Below are positions 52,540-61,047 of a stretch of 64,000 nt of DNA, in pieces. Under the pieces are notes generated by a model. The model did no database searches and was not told the DNA's origin. It saw only the letters and a program-made list of their open reading frames with translations. The position numbers and the translations under genes are program-made. How positions within the stretch are numbered: position 1 is the stretch's first letter; every line of letters begins with the position of its first letter. The DNA lies in the NCBI GenBank assembly GCA_963724015.1, contig CAVRTM010000022.1, positions 124,001 through 188,000 on the forward strand. Reading direction: 5' to 3'. The stretch is from CAVRTM01 sp963724015 (GTDB lineage Bacteria; Actinomycetota; Actinomycetes; Actinomycetales; Dermatophilaceae).

Positions 52540-54658
52540 TCAGGGGCGCCGGTGGATCAGCAGCGGCATGACCGCGGAGGCGCCGGCACCGCGCAGGACC
52601 GCGGCAGCCACGGTGACCGGCCAGAGGCTCGAGGTGGCATCGACCACCAGCAGCACCCGTCGTCCGGACACCGCCTGCACGGCCGTGGCGTCGACGCCCA
52701 GGGCGGCCTTCCACGCAGCGGCCTCGTCGGCCGAGCTCAGGTCGCGCGACGCCGCTGGTGGCACCTGCGAGGGGTCGACCGTGAGGTCAGCCGCGTCGAG
52801 GCGCCCGACCGTGGCCAGGTGACCGGCCACGTCGCGGGTGAGGGCGCTGAAGCCGCTGGCCGGTAGCGGCACCACGACCTCGGGCCGGCCAGCCCACTCG
52901 GTCCGCCAGCGCCCGAGCACAGCGACGGCGGCCGCCTTGAGCTCGTCGGGGGCGGACCCGTCACGGGCGAACGTCTCGCGCACCACCGTGCGCCACTCGG
53001 GTGCGTCGGCGAAGATGACGGTGCGTCCCTGCTCGGCCATGAGGGTGGGCGCGATCCGGCCTCGTTGACCGAAGGCGCCGCCGGGCCACATCTTGCGCGG
53101 CTCCAGCACGTGCGTCTCGCCGCGCAGGACCGCGGTGACCGCCGCCACGGTCTCGTCCGAGGGCCGCTCGCGCAGCGCCCCCGGCAGCCGGCCGAGACAC
53201 ACGGAACAGCGCCCGCACGGCGCCGCGCTGGCGTCGTCCAGCGACTCCTGCAGCAGCTGCATCAGGCAGCGCCGGCCACGGGTGTAGTCGCGCATGATGT
53301 CGGCCTCACGCCGTCGCGTGGCCACGATGCCGTCGTAGTGCTCGCGGTCGTAGGTCCACGCGGCAGCACCACGCACCCACCCCTGCTCGACCCGCTCGAC
53401 CGCGCCGTCGACGGCCAGCTGCTTGAGCATCAGCTCGACCCGCCCCCGCCGCAGCCCGGTCTCTGCCTCCAGCTGGGGAACGGTGGCCGGCGTCCCGTCG
53501 GCGTAGGCCTCGAGCCCGGTCAGCAGGCGCTGCATCTGGTCGGGGTCGGGGATGGTGGCCGTGGCGAAGTAGTCCCACACGCCGGCGTCTGCGTCGGAAG
53601 GGAGCAGGGCGACCAACGCGTGGTCGATACCCCGCCCGGCACGCCCGACCTGCTGGTAGTACGACACCGGCGAGGGCGGCGAGCCGACGTGGACGACGAA
53701 CCCGAGGTCGGGCTTGTCGTAGCCCATGCCCAACGCGGAGGTGGCGATCAGCGCCTTGAGCCGGTTGCGGCGCAGTCCGTCCTCGAGCCGCTCCCGCTCA
53801 GCCGGCTCGAGCCCACCCGTGTAGGCAGCCACCGGCAGCGCCGAGCCGTGCCGGGCGGTGATCGTCTCGGCCAGCCGCTGGGCGTCCGCGACGGTGAGCG
53901 CGTAGACGATGCCCGACCCTGGCAGGTCGGGCAGCTGGTCCACGACCCAGGCGTAGCGGTCGAGGGGAGAGAGGGCGTCGACCACGGTGAGCTGGAGGCT
54001 GTCGCGGGCCAGCGGGCCGCGCAGCACGAGGGTGCTGTCGCCCAGCTGGGTGGCCACGTCGTCGGTGACGCGCTGGTTCGCCGTGGCGGTCGTGGCCAGC
54101 ACGGGGGTCTGCGGGTTGAGCCGCTGCAGCACGTCCGACACGCGCCGGTAGTCCGGGCGGAAGTCATGGCCCCAGTCGGAGACGGCGTGGGCCTCATCGA
54201 TCACCAGGAGGCCGATGGAGCCGGCCAGCCGGTCCAGCACCCTCCGGCCGAAGCCGGGGTTGGCCAGCCGCTCGGGTGAGACGAGCAGGACATCGACAGT
54301 CCCGGCGCCCAGCTCGGCCTCGATCTGCCCCCACGCGTCGATGTTCGAGGAGTTGAGGGTCGCCGCCGTGAGCCCCGCCCGCTCGGCCGCTGCGACCTGG
54401 TCACGCATCAGCGACAACAACGGCGACACCACCAGGGTCGGCCCGGCGCCCTCGCTGCGCCTGATGGCCGTGGCGGCCCAGTAGACCGCGCGACTTGCCC
54501 CACCCGGTCGCCTGCACCACCAGGACCCGGGCGGTCGGCTCGCACAAGGCCGCGACCGCGGTCTCCTGGTCCTCGCGCAGCGACGCGGTGTCCCCGGCGA
54601 TCGCAGCGATGACGCGCGCGGCGACCGCGGCGCGGTCCGGAGCAAGAAGGGTGGGCAT
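52540..54658 (-). CDS. recQ: RecQ-type ATP-dependent DNA helicase, one frameshift
   Basis: Walker A ATGWGKS, DEAH box (VIDEAHAVSDWGHDFRPDY), motif III ATTATAN, motif VI QQVGRAGRG, and a zinc site (CLMQLL, then CGRCSVC) identify the RecQ family. A C-terminal extension of about 200 residues ends in a phosphoribosyltransferase-like stretch (RRVLLVVDATSSLWPVTVAA), common in actinobacterial RecQ-like proteins. One extra base just after Walker A (near 54488) splits the frame; corrected length is 705 aa from ATG 54658. Confidence 0.88.
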
Positions 54659-54829
54659 GCCAGCGACAGTAGACGGCCACCCCGACGCCGCGTCCCGGGC
54701 CTCCACAGCGTGAGCCCCCGAAGGTGACCTGCCTCGCACTGCCACGCCCAAGGGCTGCTGAACTTGAATCGCGGCGCCATACCCGACACGGTGGAGCAGT
54801 CCCACACGCCAGCGGAACGGAGACGAGCC

Positions 54830-55114
54830 TTGCTCACCCTCACCGAGAACGCCAGCACGATCGTGAAGACCATCACCGACCAGACGACCGACTCCGAGGA
54901 CGCAGGCCTGCGCTTCAGCCAGGAGGGCGCGGACGCAACCGCCCTGGCGATCGCCACGGTCGACGCACCCCAGCCCGGCGACGCGGTGGTCGAGGACGGC
55001 GGAGCCCGCGTCTTCCTCGAGCCCAATGCCGCCGAGGTCCTGGGCGACAAGGTGCTCGATGCCCAGGTCGACGAGTCCGGCTCGGTGCAGTTCAGCGTCG
55101 CCCCGCAGGGCTGA
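54830..55114 (+). CDS. HesB/IscA-like small protein lacking cysteines
   Basis: A 94-aa protein resembling the A-type Fe-S carrier fold (LTLTENASTIVKTITDQ; GARVFLEPNAAEVLGDKVLDA). It has no cysteine, so it cannot hold a cluster in the usual way. TTG 54830 has GGAG nine bases upstream and matches the family start. A 15-bp duplication covers its stop and a terminator follows. Confidence 0.75.
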   Translation: MLTLTENASTIVKTITDQTTDSEDAGLRFSQEGADATALAIATVDAPQPGDAVVEDGGARVFLEPNAAEVLGDKVLDAQVDESGSVQFSVAPQG

Positions 55115-55140
55115 CCACAGCTACTCTGACCACAGCTACT
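55111..55140. repeat. Two copies of a 15-bp unit over the stop codon
   Basis: ctgaccacagctact twice in tandem; the first copy contains the TGA stop of the HesB-like gene. Confidence 0.85.
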
Positions 55141-55142
55141 CC

Positions 55143-55179
55143 ACAGGGCCCGTCCACGCTCGGCGTGGACGGGCCCTGT
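55143..55179. terminator. Strong hairpin terminator
   Basis: Perfect 17-bp stem (acagggcccgtccacgc and its complement) with loop tcg, 28 bp after the HesB-like stop. Confidence 0.88.
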
Positions 55180-55183
55180 CCCC

Positions 55184-55292
55184 TTCGGGCACCGCCGGCC
55201 GCTCCAGGCACCGCGGGACGCTCCAGGCACGGCCGGCCCCTTCAGGCACCGCCGGCCGCTCCAGGCACCGTGGGCCGCTCCAGGCACGGGCG
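55184..55292. repeat. Degenerate tandem repeat of about 17-18 bp
   Basis: About six units of the form ccgctccaggcaccgc, with a cttcaggcac or cttcgggcac variant, lie between the terminator and the CPBP gene. They are GC-rich and imperfect. Confidence 0.7.
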
Positions 55293-55382
55293 GCCCTTCG
55301 GGCGCGCGACCGGCCGGCTCCGTGCGGGCGGCCCCGCGGCGTACGCGCGGCACTTTCCTCCGCGCCGGGCCGTTGCCCCCTC

Positions 55383-56159
55383 GTGACCTCGCCGACCCTC
55401 CTTGCCCCGCCGGGCCGTCGTCTGCTGACCCTGGAGACCTTGGTCGTGGTCACTCTTGCCGTCGGGCTGTCGGGGCTCCGCTCGGTCCTGTCCTTTGTCG
55501 GAGCCCTTCTGTCGCCGGCGCGTCTGTCGGCCCAGACCGCAGTCCTGAACGGTTCCATGGCGCCGGGACGACCGCTGCTCGACCTCGCCCTCCAGCTGGT
55601 CTGGATCGTCAGCCTCCTCCTGCCGGTGGCGGTCGTACTCGTGGTGGCGGGCTACTCGAGGGAACCGCTGTCGTCGTTCGGGTTGCGCACAGACCATTGG
55701 CGCACGGACGTCAGCGTCGGGGTCGGTGCCGCCGCCGCAGTGGGCGGCATCGGGCTTGCCGGGTACCTCCTCGCCCACCAGCTCGGTTCCAGCCTCACGG
55801 TGGTGCCGACCAGCCTGCCCGACACATGGTGGCGGATCCCGGTGCTCGTGCTGGCCGCTGCGGCGAACGCCGTCCTCGAAGAGGTCGTCGTCGTCGGCTA
55901 CCTTCTGCGACGCCTCGACCAGCTCGGCTGGCCACCACGGCGGGCGGCCCTGCTCAGCGCTGGGCTTCGCGCCTCGTACCACCTGTACCAGGGCGCGGCC
56001 GGCTTCTTGGGCAACCTGGCCATGGGGCTGGTCTTCGCGCGCTACTACCAGCGGACCGGCCGCATCGGCGCCCTCATCGTGGCGCACACCCTGATCGACG
56101 TCGTCGCCTTCTGCGGCTATGCGCTGCTCGCGGGCCACGTCTCCTGGCTGCCCGGCTGA
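55383..56159 (+). CDS. CPBP-family intramembrane metalloprotease
   Basis: A 258-aa multi-pass protein. The CPBP (Abi) motifs are EEVVVVGYLLRRL (Glu-Glu pair), RASYHLYQG (His) and IVAHTLIDV (His). The family cleaves prenylated or membrane-embedded substrates. GTG 55383 starts the homologous region; the frame continues upstream through the repeat without meaning. Confidence 0.8.
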   Translation: MTSPTLLAPPGRRLLTLETLVVVTLAVGLSGLRSVLSFVGALLSPARLSAQTAVLNGSMAPGRPLLDLALQLVWIVSLLLPVAVVLVVAGYSREPLSSFGLRTDHWRTDVSVGVGAAAAVGGIGLAGYLLAHQLGSSLTVVPTSLPDTWWRIPVLVLAAAANAVLEEVVVVGYLLRRLDQLGWPPRRAALLSAGLRASYHLYQGAAGFLGNLAMGLVFARYYQRTGRIGALIVAHTLIDVVAFCGYALLAGHVSWLPG

Positions 56160-56422
56160 CGCCGTCGCGCTGAGGGCCGATCCTGGCGACCGACGCACGT
56201 CACCGCAGGTCGGCAGCTCGACCGCCGGGCCGGTGGGGCCAGCGGCGCACCACCTCATGCGCGTACGACGCGACGAGGGTCCAGGACCCTCGCTGCCCGT
56301 CACCCGGCCGTAGCCGTGGCCGCCGTGCGGGGCGGCTGCCGAACGGGGGCTCACCACGCGGCACGTGCGTTCCATACCGCTCACCACCCACCACTCACCG
56401 CCCACGCTTTCCGGTCCGCCTG
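56160..56422. other. Gene-free spacer between convergent genes
   Basis: 263 bp between the CPBP gene and the end of the minus-strand HNH gene. I see no hairpin or frame that can be supported. Confidence 0.5.
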
Positions 56423-57936
56423 TCAGAGCAGGAGGGCTGGGCCTTCGTGGAAGGTGACCCACTTGCTGTGCAGCTTCTCTCCGGTCGCGCCCTGGTAGGC
56501 CACGCGGCGGTCCGACTCCGGGCCACAGCCCGTGCCGGTTCGTCCGGCTCGGGCTCGACGCCCTCTCGGGGTCGCCGTCCTTCGTCGGGATAGCCGAGGT
56601 CCTCGAGGTCGTCAGCTCGTTGGCCGGGTCCAGACCGTCCGGGCGCTCGGTCGAGACACCGATCGTCCACACCTGCGACCCGGCCGTCGACCCCGGCGTC
56701 GGTGCCGGCCAGGCCGGGGTGCAGTCGGTGCGTAGATCGGGCCCGGCCCGATCGGGAACCCGCCCCGGGCCAGGAACACCAACCCGCCGCACGTGTTCGC
56801 ATCCCCGCCGATCGAGAACTCACCGCGGTGGTGGGCGTCGTGATGGAACGGGCACAACCCGGCCAGGTTCGCCAGGTCCGTCCGGCCGCCGTCGACCCAG
56901 TGGACCACGTGATGGACCTCCAGATGCGCCCGCGCCACGCACCCGGGAAAGCGGCAGCCACGGTCGCGGTCCAACACCAACCGGCGGGTCCGCTCCGGCA
57001 CGATCCGCAACGCCCGCCCGACACTGACCGGCACCCCGGCCCGCTGCCACACCGGCTGCACCGTCCCCGCACAGGTCAGCTTGGCCACCAGATGCCCCGG
57101 CAGCCGCGGCCGCCCGGTCAACCAGCCACCCTCGACATCCAGGTGCACATACACCCGGAACGACTCCTGCCGGCTCCGCGCGGTCACCGACCCCAACGAC
57201 CGGGTACAGACCTCCGCCAGCGCATCGGCCCACGTCACCTCCGGGGTCCCCGCCGTCGAACAGCGCGTCGCGGGCCTCGGACACCGCCGCCTCGACCAGC
57301 GCCCCGACATCGGCCGGCGCGGAGAACCGCAGCTCGAACCGGCCCCCCTCCCGGGTACCCATCGACAGCTCCGCCCGCTCCCCCGCCCGACCCACCTCCT
57401 CCAACGCCGGCTCCACCGGCACCGCCCCGGGAACCAGAACGGCGTCACCGTCACCGTCGGCGTCCGGCGTCAGCGGCCAGGGTCGGGGTCGGGGTCGTCC
57501 CCGGTCGGCGGATCGAAGGCATACCGCGACAGCACCCGCCCCAGCTGCGGCACACTCGCCGAGACCGCCAGCTCGGCCACCGAGGCCTCCACCTGCGAGG
57601 GCGCGTGCCGGGCCACCACCGCCACCTGGTCCACCGAGAGCCGGCCCGCCGCGAACTGGCCCATCACCACCGGCAACACCCCCACCCGCCGGGCCATCAC
57701 CACCACCTGACGCGCCCGCCCCGGCGACAGCCCCGCCCGCAGCACCAACCAGTGCTCCACCGACCGGATCCCCGCCCCCGCCCACCCCTCGGACTCGATC
57801 GCCCGCGCCGTCAACGACCACCAACCGCGCCGAGACCTGGTTCAGCTGCACCACACACCACCGCCAGCTCCGCCTCCAAAAGCTCCGCATCCAGCCGCGC
57901 CGCCTCGACCTGCTCCCCATCCCCGGTCCCCACCAT
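56423..57936 (-). pseudogene. DUF222 (13E12 family) HNH protein, multiply frameshifted
   Basis: Homology runs from MVGTGDGEQVEAARL through DUF222 (ARAIESEGWAGAGIRSVEHW, FAAGRLSVDQVAVVARHAP) to the HNH motif (DRGCRFPGCVARAHLEVHH, LCPFHHDAHH) and the family-typical end KWVTFHEGPALLL, stop at 56423. It jumps frame at least six times (near 57840, 57815, 57460, 57250, 56700 and 56530). Several jumps are +1 like those in intact genes, so part may be sequencing error, but the density is higher than elsewhere. The second ATG (57936) lies seven bases after a -10-like TACGAT, giving a leaderless start. Confidence 0.7.
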
Positions 57937-57944
57937 GACACCCA

Positions 57945-57960
57945 TCGTACACCTGTTCGA
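57945..57960 (-). promoter_or_regulatory. SOS-box-like site at the HNH promoter
   Basis: On the minus strand TCGAAC-AGGT-GTACGA differs by one base from the mycobacterial SOS box TCGAAC-N4-GTTCGA. It overlaps the -10 TACGAT (57949-57944), so LexA bound here would block transcription. 13E12-family genes are known members of the mycobacterial LexA regulon. Confidence 0.6.
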
Positions 57961-58039
57961 ACACAGGGGAAGGCCATCCACCACCGAAAACCATTCCACG
58001 ACAGCACGATTCGCCATACCAGAGACGTCTGACACGCTG

Positions 58040-59038
58040 TCAGCGCAGCGGCAGCGGAACCTCCTGCCACCAGGGGCGGCTGTCGTGCTCCACGTGCGAC
58101 ACCCACTTGACCCAGTGGTAGCCGCGACGCCCGGGCACGACGAGGCGCACCGGCGCACCGTGGCCGATCGAGAGCGGCGCGCCACCCACGTCGACCGCCA
58201 GCAGCAGGTCATCGGACAGCGGCAGTCGCCGCCGGTAGCCGGTGCGGCTGACCACCTGCACGCTGCCGGTCGCGTCCTGCGGCAGCAGCCGGCGCAGCCG
58301 GGCGCCCGACCACTCCTGCCTCGACCACCATCCGCCGGTGCAGTCCAGCACCACGGACGCATGGTCACCCACAGCACGCAGCTCCTCCACCGTCCACCGA
58401 CGGTCGATGCCGCCGGACGACACCGTCACGACCCACGTCGACGGGTCGCCCTCGGGCGCGACGTCGAGCAGCCATGACGTCACCGGCATCCCCTGCGGTG
58501 CCCTCGAGGACACCTCGTACGAACCGGTCGCCCTGCGCGACGCGCCCGGCAGCGCCAGCGCCGCGGCGGCGCCGTCCAGCGCGGCGTACGCCGCCGCGGT
58601 GCCGAGGACCAGCCCGCCGGCCCGCACCAGCGAGCGCCGGCTCAGGTCGGTGGCGCGCGGACGGGTACGACGCCGCCGTACGTGGGCTGCGGTGAGGGCC
58701 ACCGCACCCAGACCGGCGGCCACGTGCACCTGCATCGCGCTGAGGACCGCCGTGCCGCGCCAGAGGCCGGTGCTGTGCGAGAGTCCCGAGCCCAGCGCGA
58801 TCAGCACGAGGGCGGTCAGCAGGACGGACAGGTCTCGCCCCGGCCGGCGGCGGCGCAGACCCCGGCGCATGATCGCCGACTTCCACGGCGCCAGCACCAG
58901 GACGGCCAGCCCCACCAGGCCGTGCGTCACCACCACCGCGGTGACGGGGCCGCTACCGACCACGAACGTCAGCACACCGGTCACGGCCGCGGCAGGAACG
59001 AGCAGGAGAAGCGCCAGGTTGGTCCTGCGTCCGGCCAT
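58040..59038 (-). CDS. Membrane-anchored molybdopterin oxidoreductase (sulfite oxidase type)
   Basis: A 332-aa protein. Four hydrophobic segments with His residues (res ~5-115; AVVVTHGLVGLAVLV, MQVHVAAGLGAVALTAAHV) may carry heme b or quinone contacts. A twin-Arg-containing linker follows, and then the oxidoreductase molybdopterin domain with the Mo-ligand Cys in VVLDCTGGWWS and GHGAPVRLVVPG. It lies outside the membrane by prediction. Substrate unknown. Divergent from the acyl-CoA dehydrogenase. Confidence 0.83.
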   Translation of the reverse strand: MAGRRTNLALLLLVPAAAVTGVLTFVVGSGPVTAVVVTHGLVGLAVLVLAPWKSAIMRRGLRRRRPGRDLSVLLTALVLIALGSGLSHSTGLWRGTAVLSAMQVHVAAGLGAVALTAAHVRRRRTRPRATDLSRRSLVRAGGLVLGTAAAYAALDGAAAALALPGASRRATGSYEVSSRAPQGMPVTSWLLDVAPEGDPSTWVVTVSSGGIDRRWTVEELRAVGDHASVVLDCTGGWWSRQEWSGARLRRLLPQDATGSVQVVSRTGYRRRLPLSDDLLLAVDVGGAPLSIGHGAPVRLVVPGRRGYHWVKWVSHVEHDSRPWWQEVPLPLR

Positions 59039-59138
59039 GTGGCCCAGCGTAGGTCCGCCGCGCCCTACGCGCCGCGGAGCCGTAGGGTCGCAAGCCTCCG
59101 GCGGGGTGCCGGGCCGCCGGACCGGATGGAGCGCACCG

Positions 59139-60338
59139 TTGAGCAACGACTTCTCCCAGTCGCTGGGCACCGACTTCTACCAGCTCGAGGACCGGCTCAC
59201 GGATGAGGAGCGGGCCCTGCGCGACAAGGTCCGCGCGTTCACCGACGCGGAGATCATCCCGGTGATCAACCAGTACTGGGAGGCGGCGCAGTTCCCGTTC
59301 GACCTCGTCCCCAAGCTCGCCGGGCTCGGCATCAGCGGCTACACGATCGAGGGCTACGGCTGCCCCGGCATGAGCCGCCTCGCGGCCGGCCTGGTCTCGG
59401 CGGAGGTGGCACGCGGCGACGGCAGCATCAACACCTTCCTCGGGGTCCACTCCGGTCTGGCGATGGGCTCGATCGCGATGCTCGGCAGCGAGGAGCAGCG
59501 GCAGCGCTGGCTGCCGCCGATGGCGCGGCTGGACAAGGTCGGCGCGTTCGCCCTGACCGAGCCGGAGCACGGCTCGGACTCCGTCGCGCTGGAGACGAGC
59601 GCTCGGCGGGACGGAGACAGCTGGGTTCTCAACGGTGACAAGCGCTGGATCGGCAACGCGTCCTTCGCGGACGTCATCGTCATCTGGGCGCGTGACGAGG
59701 ACGACTCTGCCGTCAAGGGATTCATCGTGGAGAAGCGCGATGACGGGTCCTACCCCGACGGCTACGAGACCGAGCTGATCACCGGCAAGATGGGCAAGCG
59801 CGCCGTCTGGCAGCCCGACGTACGGCTGCGGGACGTGCGCGTGCCCGCCGCCAACAAGCTCGCGGGAGCCAACTCGTTCAAGGACGTCACCACGGTGCTC
59901 ACCGCGACCCGCGGCGGCGCCGCGTGGGAGTGCCTGGGCCACGCGGTGGCGGCGTACGAGTCGGCGGTGAGCTATGCCGGCCAGCGCGAGCAGTTCGGCA
60001 GGCCGATCGCGAGCTTCCAGCTGGTGCAGTCCACGCTGGCGGGCATGCTCGCCGAGGTGACCGCCATGCAGCTCATCTGCTTCCGCGTGGCCGAGCTCCA
60101 GACCCAGGGCCGGCTGACCGGCCCGATGGCGTCCATGGCCAAGATGCACAACGCCCGCAAGGCGAGGGCCGTCTGCGCCGAGGCCCGGGACATCCTCGGC
60201 GGCAACGGCCTGCTGCTGGAGTACCACGTCGCACGCCACCTGACCGACATGGAGGTCGTGCACACCTACGAGGGCACCGACTCCATCCAGTCGCTCATCC
60301 TCGGCCGGGAGATCACCGGGCTGTCGGCGTTCACCTGA
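59139..60338 (+). CDS. Acyl-CoA dehydrogenase (glutaryl-CoA dehydrogenase-like)
   Basis: A 399-aa flavoenzyme. FALTEPEHGSDS and WVLNGDKRWIGNASFAD bind FAD, the REQFGRPIASFQLVQ segment is typical, and the catalytic Glu is in VHTYEGTDSIQSLILGREITG. The pattern is closest to glutaryl-CoA dehydrogenases. TTG 59139 has GGAGC upstream and begins the conserved region. Its 3' end overlaps the convergent response-regulator gene by 8 bp. Confidence 0.88.
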   Translation: MSNDFSQSLGTDFYQLEDRLTDEERALRDKVRAFTDAEIIPVINQYWEAAQFPFDLVPKLAGLGISGYTIEGYGCPGMSRLAAGLVSAEVARGDGSINTFLGVHSGLAMGSIAMLGSEEQRQRWLPPMARLDKVGAFALTEPEHGSDSVALETSARRDGDSWVLNGDKRWIGNASFADVIVIWARDEDDSAVKGFIVEKRDDGSYPDGYETELITGKMGKRAVWQPDVRLRDVRVPAANKLAGANSFKDVTTVLTATRGGAAWECLGHAVAAYESAVSYAGQREQFGRPIASFQLVQSTLAGMLAEVTAMQLICFRVAELQTQGRLTGPMASMAKMHNARKARAVCAEARDILGGNGLLLEYHVARHLTDMEVVHTYEGTDSIQSLILGREITGLSAFT

Positions 60339-61047
60339 CGTCGCCGGCCCCCGACGACCTCAGCGTCCCGTCACCGCGGCGGCGGAGGTACCGGTGCTCG
60401 GGTCGTCCGGTCGCGCCGTAGGTCAGGTCGAGGTCGAGGAGCTGCTTCTTGACGAGCGCAGCGAGGTACCTCTGGGCGGTCGGGCGGCTGGCGCCGAGGA
60501 TCTCGGCCACCTCGGCGGCGCCGACCGGCGACGGCGCCGAGGAGACGATCTCGAGGACCCGGGCCATCGTCGGCTGGAGCGTCTGGGTCGCTGCCGCGCG
60601 CCGTGACGGTGTCCCGCGCAGGCTGTAGAGCGTGTCGATCACCTGCTGGTCGGCCTGCGGCTCCCGGTCGAGTCGCTGGACCCACGCCCGGTAGGACTCC
60701 AGCTGCTCGTTGAGCGCCGCGAAGCTGAACGGCTTGACGAGGTAGTAGAAGGCCCCGAGCTGCATCGCGGTCCGCACGGCGTCGATGTCGCGGGCCGCTG
60801 TGACGAGGAGGAAGTCGGGCACACGTCCGCCGGAGGCCGCGAGCTGCCGGACCAGCTCGAGGCCGCTGAAGTCAGGCAGGTACATGTCGAGGAGGAGCAG
60901 GTCGGGCTGGGTGGAGGCCACGAGGCCCAGTGCCTCGGCACCGGTGTGCGCCTCACCGACCACCGCGAACCCCGGCACGCGGGCCACGCTCAGGGCGTGG
61001 GCGTGGGCCACGTGGAAGTCGTCATCGACGACCAGGACGCGGATCAT
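60331..61047 (-). CDS. CitB/DcuR-type response regulator
   Basis: A 238-aa regulator. Receiver: VLVVDDDFHVAHAH, phospho-acceptor Asp in LLLLDMYLPDFSG, Lys in YYLVKPFSF. C-terminal helix-turn-helix: GAAEVAEILGASRPTAQRYL. CitB/DcuR regulators usually control uptake and use of C4-dicarboxylates, citrate or similar acids. ATG 61047 overlaps the kinase stop (ATGA). Confidence 0.9.
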   Translation of the reverse strand: MIRVLVVDDDFHVAHAHALSVARVPGFAVVGEAHTGAEALGLVASTQPDLLLLDMYLPDFSGLELVRQLAASGGRVPDFLLVTAARDIDAVRTAMQLGAFYYLVKPFSFAALNEQLESYRAWVQRLDREPQADQQVIDTLYSLRGTPSRRAAATQTLQPTMARVLEIVSSAPSPVGAAEVAEILGASRPTAQRYLAALVKKQLLDLDLTYGATGRPEHRYLRRRGDGTLRSSGAGDVR

